Part shown: positions 50,790-62,921 of the stretch, in pieces | How the letters are laid out: each line of letters begins with the position of its first letter | Numbering within the stretch: the stretch's first letter is position 1 | DNA from: Streptomyces tsukubensis | Lineage (GTDB): Bacteria > Actinomycetota > Actinomycetes > Streptomycetales > Streptomycetaceae | Assembly (NCBI RefSeq): GCF_009296025.1 | Contig: NZ_CP045178.1 | Span: forward strand, 5,208,001-5,272,000 | DNA: 64,000 bases | Direction of reading: 5' to 3' | Made by a program: the position numbers and the translations under genes | The notes under the pieces: generated by a model | The model's database searches: none | Told to the model about the DNA's origin: nothing | Seen by the model: the letters and a program-made list of their open reading frames with translations, nothing else

Positions 50790-51161
50790 GTGCCTACGAT
50801 CCAGCAGCTGGTCCGGAAGGGCCGGCAGGACAAGGTCGAGAAGAACAAGACGCCCGCGCTTGATGGTTCCCCTCAGCGCCGTGGCGTCTGCACGCGCGTG
50901 TTCACGACCACCCCGAAGAAGCCGAACTCGGCCCTGCGGAAGGTCGCGCGTGTGCGTCTGACCTCCGGGATCGAGGTCACGGCCTACATTCCGGGTGAGG
51001 GACACAATCTTCAGGAGCACTCCATCGTGCTCGTGCGCGGCGGCCGTGTTAAGGACCTGCCGGGTGTTCGTTACAAGATCATCCGCGGCTCCCTCGACAC
51101 CCAGGGTGTCAAGAACCGCAAGCAGGCCCGCAGCCGCTACGGCGCCAAGAAGGAGAAGTAA
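50790..51161 (+). CDS. rpsL: 30S ribosomal protein S12
   Basis: 123 aa, GTG start with GGAG 5 nt upstream. [14 protein letters not shown] start, [13 protein letters not shown] and [12 protein letters not shown] with unmutated lysines at the streptomycin-resistance positions (K43 and K88 regions). Sits in the decoding centre. rpsG follows in 2 bp. Confidence 0.98.
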   Translation: MPTIQQLVRKGRQDKVEKNKTPALDGSPQRRGVCTRVFTTTPKKPNSALRKVARVRLTSGIEVTAYIPGEGHNLQEHSIVLVRGGRVKDLPGVRYKIIRGSLDTQGVKNRKQARSRYGAKKEK

Positions 51162-51163
51162 GA

Positions 51164-51634
51164 ATGCCTCGTAAGGGCCCCGCCCCGAAGCGCCCGGTCA
51201 TCATCGACCCGGTCTACGGTTCTCCTCTGGTGACCTCCCTCATCAACAAGGTGCTGCTGAACGGCAAGCGCTCCACCGCCGAGCGCATCGTGTACGGCGC
51301 CATGGAGGGCCTGCGTGAGAAGACCGGTAACGACCCGGTCATCACGCTGAAGCGCGCGCTGGAGAACATCAAGCCGACCCTGGAGGTCAAGTCCCGCCGT
51401 GTCGGCGGTGCGACCTACCAGGTTCCGATCGAGGTCAAGCCCGGTCGCGCCAGCACCCTCGCGCTGCGCTGGCTGGTCGGCTACTCCCGTGCCCGTCGTG
51501 AGAAGACGATGACGGAGCGTCTGACCAACGAACTTCTCGACGCCTCCAACGGCCTCGGTGCCGCTGTGAAGAAGCGCGAGGACACGCACAAGATGGCCGA
51601 GTCCAACAAGGCCTTCGCGCACTACCGCTGGTAG
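51164..51634 (+). CDS. rpsG: 30S ribosomal protein S7
   Basis: 156 aa. [39 protein letters not shown] and [14 protein letters not shown] are canonical S7. In E. coli S7 autoregulates the str operon. fusA follows after 38 bp. Confidence 0.98.
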   Translation: MPRKGPAPKRPVIIDPVYGSPLVTSLINKVLLNGKRSTAERIVYGAMEGLREKTGNDPVITLKRALENIKPTLEVKSRRVGGATYQVPIEVKPGRASTLALRWLVGYSRARREKTMTERLTNELLDASNGLGAAVKKREDTHKMAESNKAFAHYRW

Positions 51635-51672
51635 TCGCACCCACATCGAGACCGAGAGAAGACGAAAGCCTT

Positions 51673-53793
51673 ATGGCTACCACTTCGCTTGACCTTGCCA
51701 AGGTCCGCAACATCGGGATCATGGCGCACATCGACGCGGGCAAGACGACGACCACCGAGCGCATCCTGTACTACACCGGTGTTTCGTACAAGATCGGTGA
51801 GGTCCACGACGGCGCGGCCACGATGGACTGGATGGAGCAGGAGCAGGAGCGTGGCATCACGATCACCTCCGCTGCCACCACCTGTCACTGGCCGATGAAC
51901 GACATCGACCACACCATCAACATCATCGACACGCCGGGTCACGTCGACTTCACGGTCGAGGTGGAGCGCTCCCTGCGAGTGCTCGACGGTGCGGTGACGG
52001 TGTTCGATGGCGTCGCCGGCGTTGAGCCGCAGTCCGAGACCGTCTGGCGTCAGGCGGACCGCTACGGCGTTCCGCGTATCTGCTTCGTCAACAAGCTCGA
52101 CCGCACCGGCGCCGAGTTCCACCGCTGCGTCGACATGATCGTCGACCGCCTCGGTGCGACCCCGATCGTCATGCAGCTTCCCATCGGTGCGGAGGCCGAC
52201 TTCCAGGGAGTCGTCGACCTCGTCACGATGAAGGCGTTCGTCTGGTCCGCCGAGACCAAGCTCGGCGAGGCCTACGACATCGTCGACATCCCGGCCACGC
52301 ACACCGAGGCCGCCGCCGAGTGGCGCGGAAAGCTGCTCGAAGCCGTCGCTGAGAACGACGACGCCATGATGGAGCTGTACCTGGAGGGCCAGGAGCCCTC
52401 GGTGGAGCAGCTCTACGAGGCGATCCGCCGTATCACCATCGGCTCGGGCAAGGGTGAGGGCACCACCGTCACCCCCGTGTTCTGTGGCACCGCGTTCAAG
52501 AACAAGGGCGTTCAGCCCCTGCTCGACGCCGTTGTCCGCTACCTGCCTTCGCCCCTCGACATCGAGGCGATCGAGGGCCACGCGGTCAACAACCCCGAGG
52601 AGATCGTCAAGCGGCGCCCCTCGGTGGACGAGCCGCTCTCGGCTCTGGCGTTCAAGATCGCGAGCGACCCGCACCTGGGCAAACTCACCTTCGTCCGCGT
52701 GTACTCCGGGCGCCTGGAGTCGGGTTCTGCCGTGCAGAACTCGGTCAAGGGCCGCAAGGAGCGCATCGGCAAGATCTACCGGATGCACGCCAACAAGCGT
52801 GAGGAGATCGAGTCGGTGGGTGCCGGTGACATCGTCGCCGTCATGGGTCTGAAGCAGACCACCACCGGTGAGACCCTCTGCGACCCGGCGAAGCCGGTCA
52901 TCCTTGAGTCGATGGACTTCCCGGCCCCGGTCATCGAGGTCGCGATCGAGCCGAAGTCCAAGGGTGACCAGGAGAAGCTGGGCGTCGCGATCCAGCGTCT
53001 TGCCGAGGAGGACCCGTCCTTCCGCGTCAAGACCGACGAGGAGACCGGCCAGACGATCATCTCCGGCATGGGCGAGCTTCACCTCGACGTGCTGGTCGAC
53101 CGTATGCGCCGTGAGTTCCGCGTCGAGGCCAACGTCGGCAAGCCGCAGGTCGCGTACCGCGAGACCCTGCGCAAGCCCGTCGAGCGCCTCGACTACACGC
53201 ACAAGAAGCAGACTGGTGGTTCCGGCCAGTTCGCCAAGGTGCAGATCGCGATCGAGCCGCTTGAGGGCGACGGTTACGAGTTCGTCAACAAGGTCACCGG
53301 TGGCCGTATCCCCAGGGAGTACATCCCCTCGGTGGACGCGGGCGCGCAGGAGGCCATGGAGTTCGGCGTGCTCGCCGGCTACCCGCTCACGGGTGTCCGG
53401 GTGACCCTGCTCGACGGTGCCTACCACGAGGTCGACTCCTCCGAGATGGCCTTCAAGATCGCCGGTTCGATGGCCTTCAAGGAGGCCGCACGCAAGGCCT
53501 CCCCGGCCCTGCTTGAGCCGATGATGAAGGTTGAGGTCACCACGCCCGAGGACTACATGGGCGACGTCATCGGTGACATCAACTCCCGTCGCGGTCAGAT
53601 CCAGTCCATGGAGGACCGCCACGGCGCCAAGCTCGTCACGGGCCTGGTCCCGCTGTCGGAGATGTTCGGCTACGTCGGAGACCTCCGCAGCAAGACGTCG
53701 GGGCGCGCAAGCTACTCGATGCAGTTCGACTCCTACGCCGAGGTTCCGCGGAACGTCGCAGAGGAGATCATCGCGAAGGCCAAGGGCGAATAA
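51673..53793 (+). CDS. fusA: Elongation factor G
   Basis: 706 aa. GTPase motifs [13 protein letters not shown] (G1), DTPGHVDF (G3), [10 protein letters not shown] (G4); the domain III-V region carries [15 protein letters not shown] and [10 protein letters not shown]. Catalyses translocation. ATG start with a GAGAAGACG purine stretch upstream. tuf follows at 157 bp. Confidence 0.98.
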   Translation: MATTSLDLAKVRNIGIMAHIDAGKTTTTERILYYTGVSYKIGEVHDGAATMDWMEQEQERGITITSAATTCHWPMNDIDHTINIIDTPGHVDFTVEVERSLRVLDGAVTVFDGVAGVEPQSETVWRQADRYGVPRICFVNKLDRTGAEFHRCVDMIVDRLGATPIVMQLPIGAEADFQGVVDLVTMKAFVWSAETKLGEAYDIVDIPATHTEAAAEWRGKLLEAVAENDDAMMELYLEGQEPSVEQLYEAIRRITIGSGKGEGTTVTPVFCGTAFKNKGVQPLLDAVVRYLPSPLDIEAIEGHAVNNPEEIVKRRPSVDEPLSALAFKIASDPHLGKLTFVRVYSGRLESGSAVQNSVKGRKERIGKIYRMHANKREEIESVGAGDIVAVMGLKQTTTGETLCDPAKPVILESMDFPAPVIEVAIEPKSKGDQEKLGVAIQRLAEEDPSFRVKTDEETGQTIISGMGELHLDVLVDRMRREFRVEANVGKPQVAYRETLRKPVERLDYTHKKQTGGSGQFAKVQIAIEPLEGDGYEFVNKVTGGRIPREYIPSVDAGAQEAMEFGVLAGYPLTGVRVTLLDGAYHEVDSSEMAFKIAGSMAFKEAARKASPALLEPMMKVEVTTPEDYMGDVIGDINSRRGQIQSMEDRHGAKLVTGLVPLSEMFGYVGDLRSKTSGRASYSMQFDSYAEVPRNVAEEIIAKAKGE

Positions 53794-53950
53794 CCCAACC
53801 GGGTTCACGCCGTAGGCTTGACTCCGGAGCCCGACGGGGCGCCCCACCGTTTCGACGGAGGGTCGCCCCGGGGCCCCGGGTATCCCAGCAAAGATCACCT
53901 GTTGCGCCGCTGATGCAAGGCGTACAGAACCACTCCACAGGAGGCCCCCA

Positions 53951-55144
<1,194 letters not shown>

Positions 55145-55191
55145 CCTGACGCCTGCGGGGCGCTAAGCCCCTGAGGCACCAGCGACAGCGG

Positions 55192-55227
55192 GAAGGGCCC
55201 GTACGACTTCGGTCGTACGGGCCCTTC
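55192..55227 (+). terminator. tuf terminator
   Basis: 16-bp perfect stem (55192-55207 / 55212-55227) closed by a TTCG tetraloop. The loop type stabilises intrinsic terminators. Confidence 0.9.
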
Positions 55228-55321
55228 TGCTGTGTGGGGAGCCTGTGGTGCGCGATACCTGGTGGTGCCGGCCCCTGCCCCTGCCCCTGCCTGCTGCCGA
55301 GGGGTGGCCTGGCCGCAGGTC

Positions 55322-56242
55322 TCAGCTCTGGGGCTGACCGCCCGGGGTGGTGCCGGTGGGGGTGCCCGTGGGGGCGTCGGCGAAGACCTCTTCGGCGGTG
55401 GTGGCGGTGATGGCGCGGCCGAACCAGCGACTGAGAACGTCGAGGTCGTGACAGTGGGTGATGCGGTCGCGGTCGGCGTCGAGGAGGGGAACTCCCCGCC
55501 CGTCGAGCAGGCGGAGGATGTCCTGGGCCCGTCCTTCGGAGCGTCCTTCGTCGCGGATGCTTTCGGAGAGGGGGGAGGTGAAGAAGGAGAGGTCTGCGGC
55601 CACGAGGTTCCTCCACTGTTCTGCGGCCCTGCTTTTGCTCAGGCCTTGTGCGGTGAGTTCGACGTAGGCGTTGGCCTCGTCCTCCGTGACGCCCCGCAGG
55701 GCGGTGGAGAGTGCTTTCAGTATCGTACCGATGTCCGGGTCGGCGGCGTGGGTCACCGCGGAGAGGACGGTGAGGGGGATGTCCGTGCCGGCCTGTTCGG
55801 GGTCGGTGATCAGGGGCATGTTGTGCGGGCCGACGACCAGTGGCTGGACGGTGACGGTGGGGCATTGCGGGATGCCCATCCGGCGGGGTTCGGCGGCCCA
55901 GGTGGCGGTGCGGCGGTCCTGGCAGACGACCATCAGGACGGTCGGCAGGGCGTATTTGTTGGCCAGGTAGGTGACGTAGTAGGCCCAGGCGCGGGGTTTG
56001 GCGGGGTCTTTCCTGCCCTGGGCCTCGACGGCGAGGAGGAAGGACTCCTCCTCCTTGCCCGTCACGCGCAGCAGGGTGTCGACCCGGCGTTCGACGGGGC
56101 TGGTCTCGGTGAGGTCGGTGGGGAGCACGGTGACCGCGACGGGGTCGTCGACCGGCATGCCGAGGGTGCGGAAGACCCGGGCGAAGAGCGTGGGGTCCTG
56201 CTGGAAGACCCGGTGCATCGCTTCGTGGGGTGAGCTGACCAT
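55322..56242 (-). CDS. Rpn/YhgA-like PD-(D/E)XK nuclease-family protein
   Basis: 306 aa, starting at the ATG at 56242. The N-terminal region holds a PD-(D/E)XK core of the Rpn type: RRVDTLLRV (Asp), then FLLAVEAQGRKD (Glu-x-Gln in place of the usual Asp-x-Lys), followed by the YYVTYLANKY helix. The C-terminal half is helical with the Arg/Glu-rich ESIRDEGRSEGRAQDILR segment common in this family. Rpn proteins are transposase-related nucleases that promote recA-independent recombination. It lies alone on the minus strand between tuf and rpsJ; flanking promoter regions are not disrupted. Confidence 0.82.
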   Translation of the reverse strand: MVSSPHEAMHRVFQQDPTLFARVFRTLGMPVDDPVAVTVLPTDLTETSPVERRVDTLLRVTGKEEESFLLAVEAQGRKDPAKPRAWAYYVTYLANKYALPTVLMVVCQDRRTATWAAEPRRMGIPQCPTVTVQPLVVGPHNMPLITDPEQAGTDIPLTVLSAVTHAADPDIGTILKALSTALRGVTEDEANAYVELTAQGLSKSRAAEQWRNLVAADLSFFTSPLSESIRDEGRSEGRAQDILRLLDGRGVPLLDADRDRITHCHDLDVLSRWFGRAITATTAEEVFADAPTGTPTGTTPGGQPQS

Positions 56243-56340
56243 GCGAGGAATGTAGGGGCACAGCCAATCCGGGGGTTGAAATATGCCCGGCGTACACCCA
56301 AATGAGTGGTTTAGGGGCGATGTGCTGCGGCGGCTCTCGT

Positions 56341-56368
56341 TTGACGATCACGTCGCGGCGGGTAGAGT
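56341..56368 (+). promoter_or_regulatory. S10 operon (rpsJ) promoter
   Basis: TTGACG, 16-bp spacer, TAGAGT. Implies a leader of about 365 nt, consistent with leader-based regulation of ribosomal operons. Confidence 0.65.
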
Positions 56369-56651
56369 CCTTGGCCCGATTGGCCGGGGTGGTGCCCCGT
56401 ATGGCACACTGGCCAGGTTGCTCGGTTGAGTGCCGATGCTGCGCGCCTCCCGCCGGGAGGACCGGAAGCGAGTCCCACAGTACTCGTCGGCCCCTTGGGG
56501 CCGGACGTACGGGAATCTTTCGGGAAGCGTGGGCGGGGCCTCAGCCAGGCGCCCGGTGGATGTTCTTCCATCGATCCGCGGTCACTGGCAGATCGCATTC
56601 CCCCAGTAGTACGCAGGGAATTCCGTAGGGAAATCGCTGTCGGTGGGGAAG

Positions 56652-56676
56652 CGACACGCCCGACCGCGTGGGTCGG
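56652..56676 (+). promoter_or_regulatory. Leader motif shared with rpsL
   Basis: Contains CCCGACCGCGTGGGTCGG, 61 bp before the rpsJ ATG; same hairpin-forming block as at 50714-50738. Confidence 0.7.
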
Positions 56677-56737
56677 AGGGAGTTCGCTGGACCACCGGGT
56701 CCCAGAGCGTTTCGAGAGACAGGACTACCAAGTAGCC

Positions 56738-57046
56738 ATGGCGGGACAGAAGATCCGCATCCGGCTCAAGGCCTACGACCACGAGGTCATCGACTCTTCG
56801 GCGAAGAAGATCGTCGAGACGGTGACGCGTACTGGTGCGTCGGTCGCAGGCCCGGTGCCGCTGCCCACTGAGAAGAACGTGTACTGCGTCATCAAGTCGC
56901 CGCACAAGTACAAGGACTCGCGCGAGCACTTCGAGATGCGTACGCACAAGCGCCTGATCGACATCCTCGACCCGACGCCCAAGACCGTTGACTCGCTGAT
57001 GCGCCTGGACCTTCCGGCCGGCGTTGACATCGAGATCAAGCTCTGA
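56738..57046 (+). CDS. rpsJ: 30S ribosomal protein S10
   Basis: 102 aa; [20 protein letters not shown] and [20 protein letters not shown] are canonical. ATG chosen at 56738; the long in-frame extension upstream is leader. First gene of the S10 operon; also known elsewhere as transcription factor NusE. Confidence 0.98.
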   Translation: MAGQKIRIRLKAYDHEVIDSSAKKIVETVTRTGASVAGPVPLPTEKNVYCVIKSPHKYKDSREHFEMRTHKRLIDILDPTPKTVDSLMRLDLPAGVDIEIKL

Positions 57047-57060
57047 GAGGCGCGGTAGAG

Positions 57061-57705
57061 ATGACTAAGCAGATCAAGGGCATCCTGGGCGAGAAGCTCG
57101 GCATGACCCAGGTCTGGGACGAGAACAATCGTGTCGTCCCAGTGACCGTCGTCAAGGCCGGGCCCTGCGTTGTTACCCAGGTCCGCACAAATGACTCGGA
57201 CGGCTACGAGTCGGTCCAGATCGCCTTCGGCGAGATCGACCCGCGCAAGGTGAACAAGCCCCTCAAGGGCCACTTCGCGAAGGCCGACGTCACCCCCCGC
57301 CGCCACCTCGTCGAGATCCGTACCGCTGACGCCAGCGAGTACACCCTCGGCCAGGAGGTGAATGCCGAGACGTTCGACTCCGGCATCAAGGTGGACGTGA
57401 CCGGCAAGAGCAAGGGCAAGGGCTTCGCCGGTGTCATGAAGCGTCACAACTTCAAGGGCCTCGGCGCCGGACACGGCACCCAGCGCAAGCACCGCTCGCC
57501 CGGTTCCATCGGTGGCTGCGCCACCCCGGGCCGCGTGTTCAAGGGCCTCCGTATGGCGGGCCGCATGGGCAACGAGCGGGTCACCACCCAGAACCTGACC
57601 GTTCACGCCGTTGACGCGGAGAAGGGACTGCTGCTCATCAAGGGCGCGGTTCCTGGTCCGAACGGCGGCCTCGTCCTGGTCCGTACCGCGGCGAAGGGGG
57701 CCTGA
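57061..57705 (+). CDS. rplC: 50S ribosomal protein L3
   Basis: 214 aa; [20 protein letters not shown] start, [20 protein letters not shown] and [20 protein letters not shown] blocks. 14 bp after rpsJ. Confidence 0.98.
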   Translation: MTKQIKGILGEKLGMTQVWDENNRVVPVTVVKAGPCVVTQVRTNDSDGYESVQIAFGEIDPRKVNKPLKGHFAKADVTPRRHLVEIRTADASEYTLGQEVNAETFDSGIKVDVTGKSKGKGFAGVMKRHNFKGLGAGHGTQRKHRSPGSIGGCATPGRVFKGLRMAGRMGNERVTTQNLTVHAVDAEKGLLLIKGAVPGPNGGLVLVRTAAKGA

Positions 57706-57712
57706 GGTAACG

Positions 57713-58366
57713 ATGAGCACCATTGACATCCTTTCGCCGGCAGGCGACAAGGCCGGGACCGTCGAGCTCCCCACGGAGATCTTCGACGCGAAGATCAGCA
57801 TTCCGCTGCTTCACCAGGTCGTAGTCGCCCAGCTGGCAGCTGCCCGCCAGGGCACGCACAAGACCAAGACCCGCGGAGAGGTCCGAGGCGGCGGCAAGAA
57901 GCCGTACCGCCAGAAGGGCACAGGCCGCGCCCGTCAGGGCTCGACCCGCGCTCCGCAGTTCGCCGGTGGTGGCGTCGTGCACGGTCCCGTGCCGCGTGAC
58001 TACTCGCAGCGCACGCCCAAGAAGATGAAGGCCGCCGCTCTGCGTGGCGCCCTCACCGACCGGGCCCGCAACGAGCGCATCCACGTCGTTTCCGGCGTGG
58101 TCGAGGGCGACATCTCCACCAAGGCAGCGAAGACCCTCTTCGGCAAGATCAGCGAGCGCAAGAACCTGCTCCTGGTCGTCGACAGGGCCGACGAGGCCGC
58201 GTGGCTCTCCGCCCGCAACCTGCCCCAGGTGCACATCCTGGAGCCGGGCCAGCTGAACACGTACGACGTGCTCGTCTCGGACGACGTGGTCTTCACCAAG
58301 GCCGCCTTCGAGTCCTTCGTGTCTGGCCCCAAGGCCGCCGATGAGACCGAAGGGAGCGAGGCCTGA
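57713..58366 (+). CDS. rplD: 50S ribosomal protein L4
   Basis: 217 aa from the ATG at 57713, preceded by [29 protein letters not shown] and [20 protein letters not shown] are L4 signatures; no macrolide-type change can be judged. Ends with an acidic tail. Shares a base with rplW (TGATG). Confidence 0.98.
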   Translation: MSTIDILSPAGDKAGTVELPTEIFDAKISIPLLHQVVVAQLAAARQGTHKTKTRGEVRGGGKKPYRQKGTGRARQGSTRAPQFAGGGVVHGPVPRDYSQRTPKKMKAAALRGALTDRARNERIHVVSGVVEGDISTKAAKTLFGKISERKNLLLVVDRADEAAWLSARNLPQVHILEPGQLNTYDVLVSDDVVFTKAAFESFVSGPKAADETEGSEA

Positions 58367-58782
58367 TGGCTACGCGCCACCCGAGCATTGCCTCCAAGGC
58401 GGCCAAGGCCGCCAAGGCAGCGCGCGTCGCCAAGGCGAAGCGCCACGCCACCGAGGGCAAGAACACTGTCGAGACCCCGCTGAGCAAGAGCTTCACGGAC
58501 CCCCGTGACGTTCTCGTCAAGCCGGTCGTCTCGGAGAAGAGCTACGCGCTCCTCGACGAGGGCAAGTACACGTTCATCGTCGACCCGCGTGCCAACAAGA
58601 CCCAGATCAAGGAGGCCGTCCAGGCGGTCTTCTCGGTCAAGGTCACCGGGGTCAACACGATCAACCGCCAGGGCAAGCGCAAGCGGACCCGCACCGGCTT
58701 CGGCAAGCGTGCCGACAGCAAGCGCGCGATCGTGACCCTCGCCGAGGGCGACCGTATCGACATCTTCGGCCAGGCCTCCTAA
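58366..58782 (+). CDS. rplW: 50S ribosomal protein L23
   Basis: 138 aa. The first about 45 residues are a basic/Ala-rich extension ([20 protein letters not shown]) before the usual L23 core ([20 protein letters not shown]). The extension is common in Streptomyces. Located at the nascent-chain exit tunnel. Confidence 0.97.
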   Translation: MATRHPSIASKAAKAAKAARVAKAKRHATEGKNTVETPLSKSFTDPRDVLVKPVVSEKSYALLDEGKYTFIVDPRANKTQIKEAVQAVFSVKVTGVNTINRQGKRKRTRTGFGKRADSKRAIVTLAEGDRIDIFGQAS

Positions 58783-58820
58783 CGGAGCGCCCTGGTCCGA
58801 GATCGGACGAGGACTGAGAA

Positions 58821-59657
58821 ATGGGTATCCGCAAGTACAAGCCGACGACTCCGGGCCGTCGTGGCTCCAGCGTCGCCGACTTCGTCGAGGTCACGCGGTC
58901 CACGCCGGAGAAGTCGCTGGTCCGCCCGCTGCACAGCAAGGGCGGCCGTAACAACGCCGGTCGTGTGACCGTTCGCCACCAGGGTGGCGGACACAAGCGC
59001 GCCTTCCGAGTGATCGACTTCCGTCGGCACGACAAGGACGGCGTGCCGGCGAAGGTCGCGCACATCGAGTACGACCCCAACCGCACCGCGCGTATCGCGC
59101 TGCTGCACTACGCCGACGGCGAGAAGCGTTACATCGTCGCTCCGCGTGGCATGTCGCAGGGTGACCGTGTCGAGAACGGCGCCGGGGCCGACATCAAGCC
59201 GGGCAACAACCTGCCGCTGCGCCACATCCCGGTCGGTACGACCATCCACGCCATCGAGCTTCGGCCCGGCGGCGGCGCGAAGTTCGCCCGTTCCGCGGGC
59301 GCCTCCGTGCAGCTGCTGGCGAAGGAGGGCTCCATGGCCCACCTCCGCATGCCGTCCGGCGAGATCCGGCTGGTCGACGTCCGCTGCCGCGCCACTGTCG
59401 GCGAGGTCGGCAACGCCGAGCAGTCGAACATCAACTGGGGCAAGGCCGGCCGTAAGCGCTGGAAGGGCGTTCGCCCGACCGTTCGCGGTGTGGCGATGAA
59501 CCCGGTTGACCACCCGCACGGTGGTGGTGAGGGCAAGACCTCCGGTGGTCGCCACCCGGTCAGCCCGTGGGGTCAGAAGGAGGGTCGTACTCGTTCTCCC
59601 AAGAAGGCGAGCAACAAGTACATCGTCCGCCGCCGCAAGACGAACAAGAAGCGCTAG
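58821..59657 (+). CDS. rplB: 50S ribosomal protein L2
   Basis: 278 aa. [20 protein letters not shown] start, [20 protein letters not shown], and the peptidyl-transferase-adjacent [20 protein letters not shown] with the conserved His. Required for peptidyl transferase activity. Confidence 0.98.
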   Translation: MGIRKYKPTTPGRRGSSVADFVEVTRSTPEKSLVRPLHSKGGRNNAGRVTVRHQGGGHKRAFRVIDFRRHDKDGVPAKVAHIEYDPNRTARIALLHYADGEKRYIVAPRGMSQGDRVENGAGADIKPGNNLPLRHIPVGTTIHAIELRPGGGAKFARSAGASVQLLAKEGSMAHLRMPSGEIRLVDVRCRATVGEVGNAEQSNINWGKAGRKRWKGVRPTVRGVAMNPVDHPHGGGEGKTSGGRHPVSPWGQKEGRTRSPKKASNKYIVRRRKTNKKR

Positions 59658-59669
59658 GAGCGGGTTTAG

Positions 59670-59951
59670 ATGCCGCGCAGTCTCAAGAAGGGGCCCTTCG
59701 TCGACGACCACCTGATCAAGAAGGTGGACGTCCAGAACGAAGCAGGCACCAAGAACGTCATCAAGACCTGGTCCCGTCGCTCAATGATCGTCCCGGGCAT
59801 GCTCGGCCACACGATCGCGGTGCACAACGGCAAGACCCACATCCCGGTGTTCGTCACCGAGTCGATGGTCGGCCACAAGCTCGGCGAGTTTGCGCCGACC
59901 CGCACCTTCCGCGGCCACGTCAAGGACGACCGCAAGTCGAAGCGCCGTTAA
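59670..59951 (+). CDS. rpsS: 30S ribosomal protein S19
   Basis: 93 aa. [39 protein letters not shown] and [16 protein letters not shown]. Close behind rplB. Confidence 0.98.
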   Translation: MPRSLKKGPFVDDHLIKKVDVQNEAGTKNVIKTWSRRSMIVPGMLGHTIAVHNGKTHIPVFVTESMVGHKLGEFAPTRTFRGHVKDDRKSKRR

Positions 59952-59991
59952 GGCGGGGTGCGAGACCATGACAGACACTGAAGGGACAACC

Positions 59992-60339
59992 ATGGAAGCC
60001 AGGGCCCAGGCGCGGTACATCCGCGTCACGCCCATGAAGGCCCGCCGGGTGGTGGACCTCATCCGTGGCATGGACGCCACGGAGGCCCAGGCGGTCCTGC
60101 GCTTCGCCCCGCAGGCCGCCAGTGCTCCGGTCGGCAAGGTGCTCGACAGCGCCATTGCCAACGCCGCGCACAACTACGACCACACCGACGCCGGCAGCCT
60201 CGTGATTTCCGAGGCGTACGTCGACGAGGGTCCGACCCTGAAGCGGTTCAGGCCGCGCGCCCAGGGCCGTGCCTACCGGATCCGCAAGCGGACCAGCCAC
60301 ATCACCGTGGTCGTCAGCAGCAAGGAAGGAACCCGGTAA
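59992..60339 (+). CDS. rplV: 50S ribosomal protein L22
   Basis: 115 aa from the ATG at 59992 (AAGGGA upstream), matching the usual [21 protein letters not shown]-terminus. An ATG at 59968 would add eight residues. Exit-tunnel hairpin ...[20 protein letters not shown] is intact. Overlaps rpsC (TAATG). Confidence 0.97.
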   Translation: MEARAQARYIRVTPMKARRVVDLIRGMDATEAQAVLRFAPQAASAPVGKVLDSAIANAAHNYDHTDAGSLVISEAYVDEGPTLKRFRPRAQGRAYRIRKRTSHITVVVSSKEGTR

Positions 60340-61187
60340 TGGGCCAGAAGGTAAACCCGCACGGGTTCCGGCTCGGCATCACCACCGACTTCAAGTCGCG
60401 TTGGTACGCCGACAAGCTGTACAAGGACTACGTCAAGGAAGACGTCTCCATTCGTCGCATGATGACGAAGGGCATGGAGCGCGCGGGAATCTCCAAGGTG
60501 GAGATCGAGCGCACCCGTGACCGCGTCCGCGTCGACATCCACACCGCTCGGCCGGGCATCGTCATCGGCCGTCGCGGCGCGGAGGCCGACCGTATCCGCG
60601 GCGAGCTGGAGAAGCTGACCGGCAAGCAGGTCCAGCTGAACATCCTTGAGGTCAAGAACCCCGAGACGGATGCTCAGCTCGTGGCCCAGGCCGTCGCCGA
60701 GCAGCTGTCCTCCCGCGTCTCCTTCCGTCGCGCCATGCGTAAGAGCATGCAGTCGACGATGAAGGCCGGCGCCAAGGGCATCAAGATCCAGTGCGGTGGC
60801 CGCCTCGGCGGCGCCGAGATGTCGCGCTCGGAGTTCTACCGCGAGGGCCGCGTGCCCCTGCACACGCTCCGTGCCAACGTCGACTACGGCTTCTTCGAGG
60901 CCAAGACGACCTTCGGCCGTATCGGTGTGAAGGTCTGGATCTACAAGGGCGACGTCAAGAACATCGCCGAGGTCCGCGCTGAGAACGCCGCAGCCCGCGC
61001 CGGCAACCGCCCGGCCCGTGGTGGCGGCAACGACCGCCCGGCCCGTGGTGGCCGTGGTGGCGAGCGTGGCGGCCGTGGCCGCAAGCCGCAGCAGAACGCG
61101 CCGGCTGCCGAGGCCCCCAAGGCCGACGCTCCCGCCGCCGCTCCGGCTGAGGCGGGCGCGCCCTCAACTGGCGGAACGGAGGCCTGA
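60339..61187 (+). CDS. rpsC: 30S ribosomal protein S3
   Basis: 282 aa. [22 protein letters not shown] domain with [16 protein letters not shown], and [20 protein letters not shown]. From about residue 215 a basic Arg-Gly-Gly-rich segment ([19 protein letters not shown]) and an Ala/Pro/Asp tail extend it beyond the E. coli length (233). Such tails occur in actinobacterial S3. Confidence 0.98.
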   Translation: MGQKVNPHGFRLGITTDFKSRWYADKLYKDYVKEDVSIRRMMTKGMERAGISKVEIERTRDRVRVDIHTARPGIVIGRRGAEADRIRGELEKLTGKQVQLNILEVKNPETDAQLVAQAVAEQLSSRVSFRRAMRKSMQSTMKAGAKGIKIQCGGRLGGAEMSRSEFYREGRVPLHTLRANVDYGFFEAKTTFGRIGVKVWIYKGDVKNIAEVRAENAAARAGNRPARGGGNDRPARGGRGGERGGRGRKPQQNAPAAEAPKADAPAAAPAEAGAPSTGGTEA

Positions 61188-61192
61188 CGAAC

Positions 61193-61612
61193 ATGCTGAT
61201 CCCCCGTAGGGTCAAGCACCGCAAGCAGCACCACCCCAAGCGCAGCGGTATGGCCAAGGGTGGTACTGAGGTCACGTTCGGCGAGTACGGCATTCAGGCC
61301 CTCACCCCGGCGTACGTGACGAACCGCCAGATCGAGGCGGCTCGTATCGCGATGACCCGCCACATCAAGCGTGGCGGCAAGGTCTGGATCAACATCTACC
61401 CGGACCGCCCGCTGACCAAGAAGCCCGCCGAGACCCGCATGGGTTCCGGTAAGGGTTCCCCGGAGTGGTGGATCGCGAACGTCAAGCCCGGCCGGGTGAT
61501 GTTCGAGCTCTCCTACCCCAACGAGAAGACTGCGCGTGAGGCGCTTACCCGCGCTGCTCACAAGCTCCCGATGAAGTGCCGGATCGTTCGGCGCGAGGCA
61601 GGTGAGTCGTGA
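61193..61612 (+). CDS. rplP: 50S ribosomal protein L16
   Basis: 139 aa. [26 protein letters not shown]-like region and [20 protein letters not shown] identify L16. Overlaps rpmC (TGATG). Confidence 0.98.
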   Translation: MLIPRRVKHRKQHHPKRSGMAKGGTEVTFGEYGIQALTPAYVTNRQIEAARIAMTRHIKRGGKVWINIYPDRPLTKKPAETRMGSGKGSPEWWIANVKPGRVMFELSYPNEKTAREALTRAAHKLPMKCRIVRREAGES

Positions 61613-61836
61613 TGTCGGCCGGTACCAAGGCGACAGAGCTGCGCGAGCTGGGCGACGAAGAGCTTCTCGCCAAGCTGCGTGAGGCCAAGGAAGAGCTGTT
61701 CAACCTCCGCTTCCAGGCGGCAACGGGTCAGCTTGAGAACCACGGCCGGCTTAAGGCCGTCCGCAAGGACATCGCCCGGATCTACACCCTGATGCGTGAG
61801 CGCGAGCTCGGCATCGAGACGGTGGAGAGTGCCTGA
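61612..61836 (+). CDS. rpmC: 50S ribosomal protein L29
   Basis: 74 aa from the ATG at 61612. [20 protein letters not shown] and [20 protein letters not shown] are canonical. A GTG one codon upstream is also in frame. Overlaps rpsQ (TGATG). Confidence 0.97.
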   Translation: MSAGTKATELRELGDEELLAKLREAKEELFNLRFQAATGQLENHGRLKAVRKDIARIYTLMRERELGIETVESA

Positions 61837-62126
61837 TGAGCGAGAGCACTGTGACTGAAGAGACCACCACCGCCACGCGCGGTTTCCGCAAGACCCGTGA
61901 GGGTCTTGTCGTCAGCGACAAGATGGACAAGACCGTCGTCGTCGCCGTCGAGGACCGCGTGAAGCACGCGCTGTACGGCAAGGTCATCCGCCGTACGAAC
62001 AAGCTGAAGGCGCACGACGAGCAGAACGCCGCGGGCGTCGGCGACCGTGTCCTCCTCATGGAGACCCGGCCGCTGTCCGCGACGAAGCGCTGGCGCATCG
62101 TCGAGATCCTAGAGAAGGCCAAGTAA
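61836..62126 (+). CDS. rpsQ: 30S ribosomal protein S17
   Basis: 96 aa. [20 protein letters not shown] and [20 protein letters not shown] identify S17; short Thr-rich N-terminus. Last gene of the S10 transcript block; a 100-bp gap follows. Confidence 0.97.
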   Translation: MSESTVTEETTTATRGFRKTREGLVVSDKMDKTVVVAVEDRVKHALYGKVIRRTNKLKAHDEQNAAGVGDRVLLMETRPLSATKRWRIVEILEKAK

Positions 62127-62169
62127 TTCCTGGGGCTTCTCAGCCCGACAGGACCAGTTCCGCCAGGCT

Positions 62170-62198
62170 CGGCAGGGGACCCCATCGGTCCCCTGCCG
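62170..62198 (+). terminator. Hairpin between rpsQ and rplN
   Basis: 12-bp perfect stem CGGCAGGGGACC (62170-62181) / 62187-62198, 5-nt loop, about 29 bp before rplN. It may mark the S10/spc junction as a terminator or leader structure. Confidence 0.6.
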
Positions 62199-62226
62199 GG
62201 AACCGGCAGACGATCAGGAGATAGAC

Positions 62227-62595
62227 GTGATCCAGCAGGAGTCGCGACTGCGTGTCGCCGACAACACGGGTGCGAAGGAAATCCTCACCATCCGTGTTCT
62301 CGGTGGCTCCGGTCGCCGCTACGCGGGTATCGGTGACGTCATCGTCGCCACCGTCAAGGACGCGATCCCCGGTGGCAACGTGAAGAAGGGTGACGTCGTC
62401 AAGGCCGTCATCGTTCGCACCGTGAAGGAACGCCGCCGCCAGGACGGCTCGTACATCCGCTTCGACGAGAACGCCGCCGTCATTCTCAAGAACGACGGCG
62501 ACCCTCGCGGCACCCGTATCTTCGGCCCCGTGGGCCGTGAGCTGCGCGAGAAGAAGTTCATGAAGATCATCTCGCTCGCGCCGGAGGTGCTGTAA
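62227..62595 (+). CDS. rplN: 50S ribosomal protein L14
   Basis: 122 aa, GTG start after [31 protein letters not shown] and [20 protein letters not shown] identify L14. First gene of the spc-type block; rplX follows in 2 bp. Confidence 0.98.
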   Translation: MIQQESRLRVADNTGAKEILTIRVLGGSGRRYAGIGDVIVATVKDAIPGGNVKKGDVVKAVIVRTVKERRRQDGSYIRFDENAAVILKNDGDPRGTRIFGPVGRELREKKFMKIISLAPEVL

Positions 62596-62597
62596 GC

Positions 62598-62921
62598 ATG
62601 AAGATCAAGAAGGGCGACCTGGTTCAGGTCATCACCGGTAAGGACAAGGGCAAGCAGGGCAAGGTCATTGCCGCTTTCCCGCGCGACGAGCGTGTCCTGG
62701 TCGAGGGTGTCAACCGGGTCAAGAAGCACACGAAGGCCAACCAGCCTGGACAGGCTTCGCAGGCCGGCGGCATCATCACGACCGAGGCGCCGGTCCACGT
62801 GAGCAACGTTCAGCTCGTCGTGGAGAAGGACGGCAACAAGGTCGTCACCCGCGTCGGGTTCCGCTTTGACGAGGAAGGCAACAAGATCCGCGTTGCCAAG
62901 CGGACCGGTGAGGACATCTGA
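62598..62921 (+). CDS. rplX: 50S ribosomal protein L24
   Basis: 107 aa. [23 protein letters not shown] motif and [10 protein letters not shown]. Overlaps rplE by one base. Confidence 0.98.
   Translation: MKIKKGDLVQVITGKDKGKQGKVIAAFPRDERVLVEGVNRVKKHTKANQPGQASQAGGIITTEAPVHVSNVQLVVEKDGNKVVTRVGFRFDEEGNKIRVAKRTGEDI

Larger units (their letters stand above)
56243..56737. other. 495-bp gap upstream of rpsJ
   Basis: Contains the S10-operon promoter (56341-56368) and a leader of about 365 nt including the motif shared with rpsL (56652-56676). No gene recognised. Confidence 0.65.

Noticed and set aside
53794..53950. TTGACT in the fusA-tuf gap as a tuf promoter
   Set aside because: No acceptable -10 hexamer at the right spacing, although an internal tuf promoter may exist.
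55263..55292. CCCCTG microsatellite after tuf
   Set aside because: Short imperfect repeat with no supporting context.
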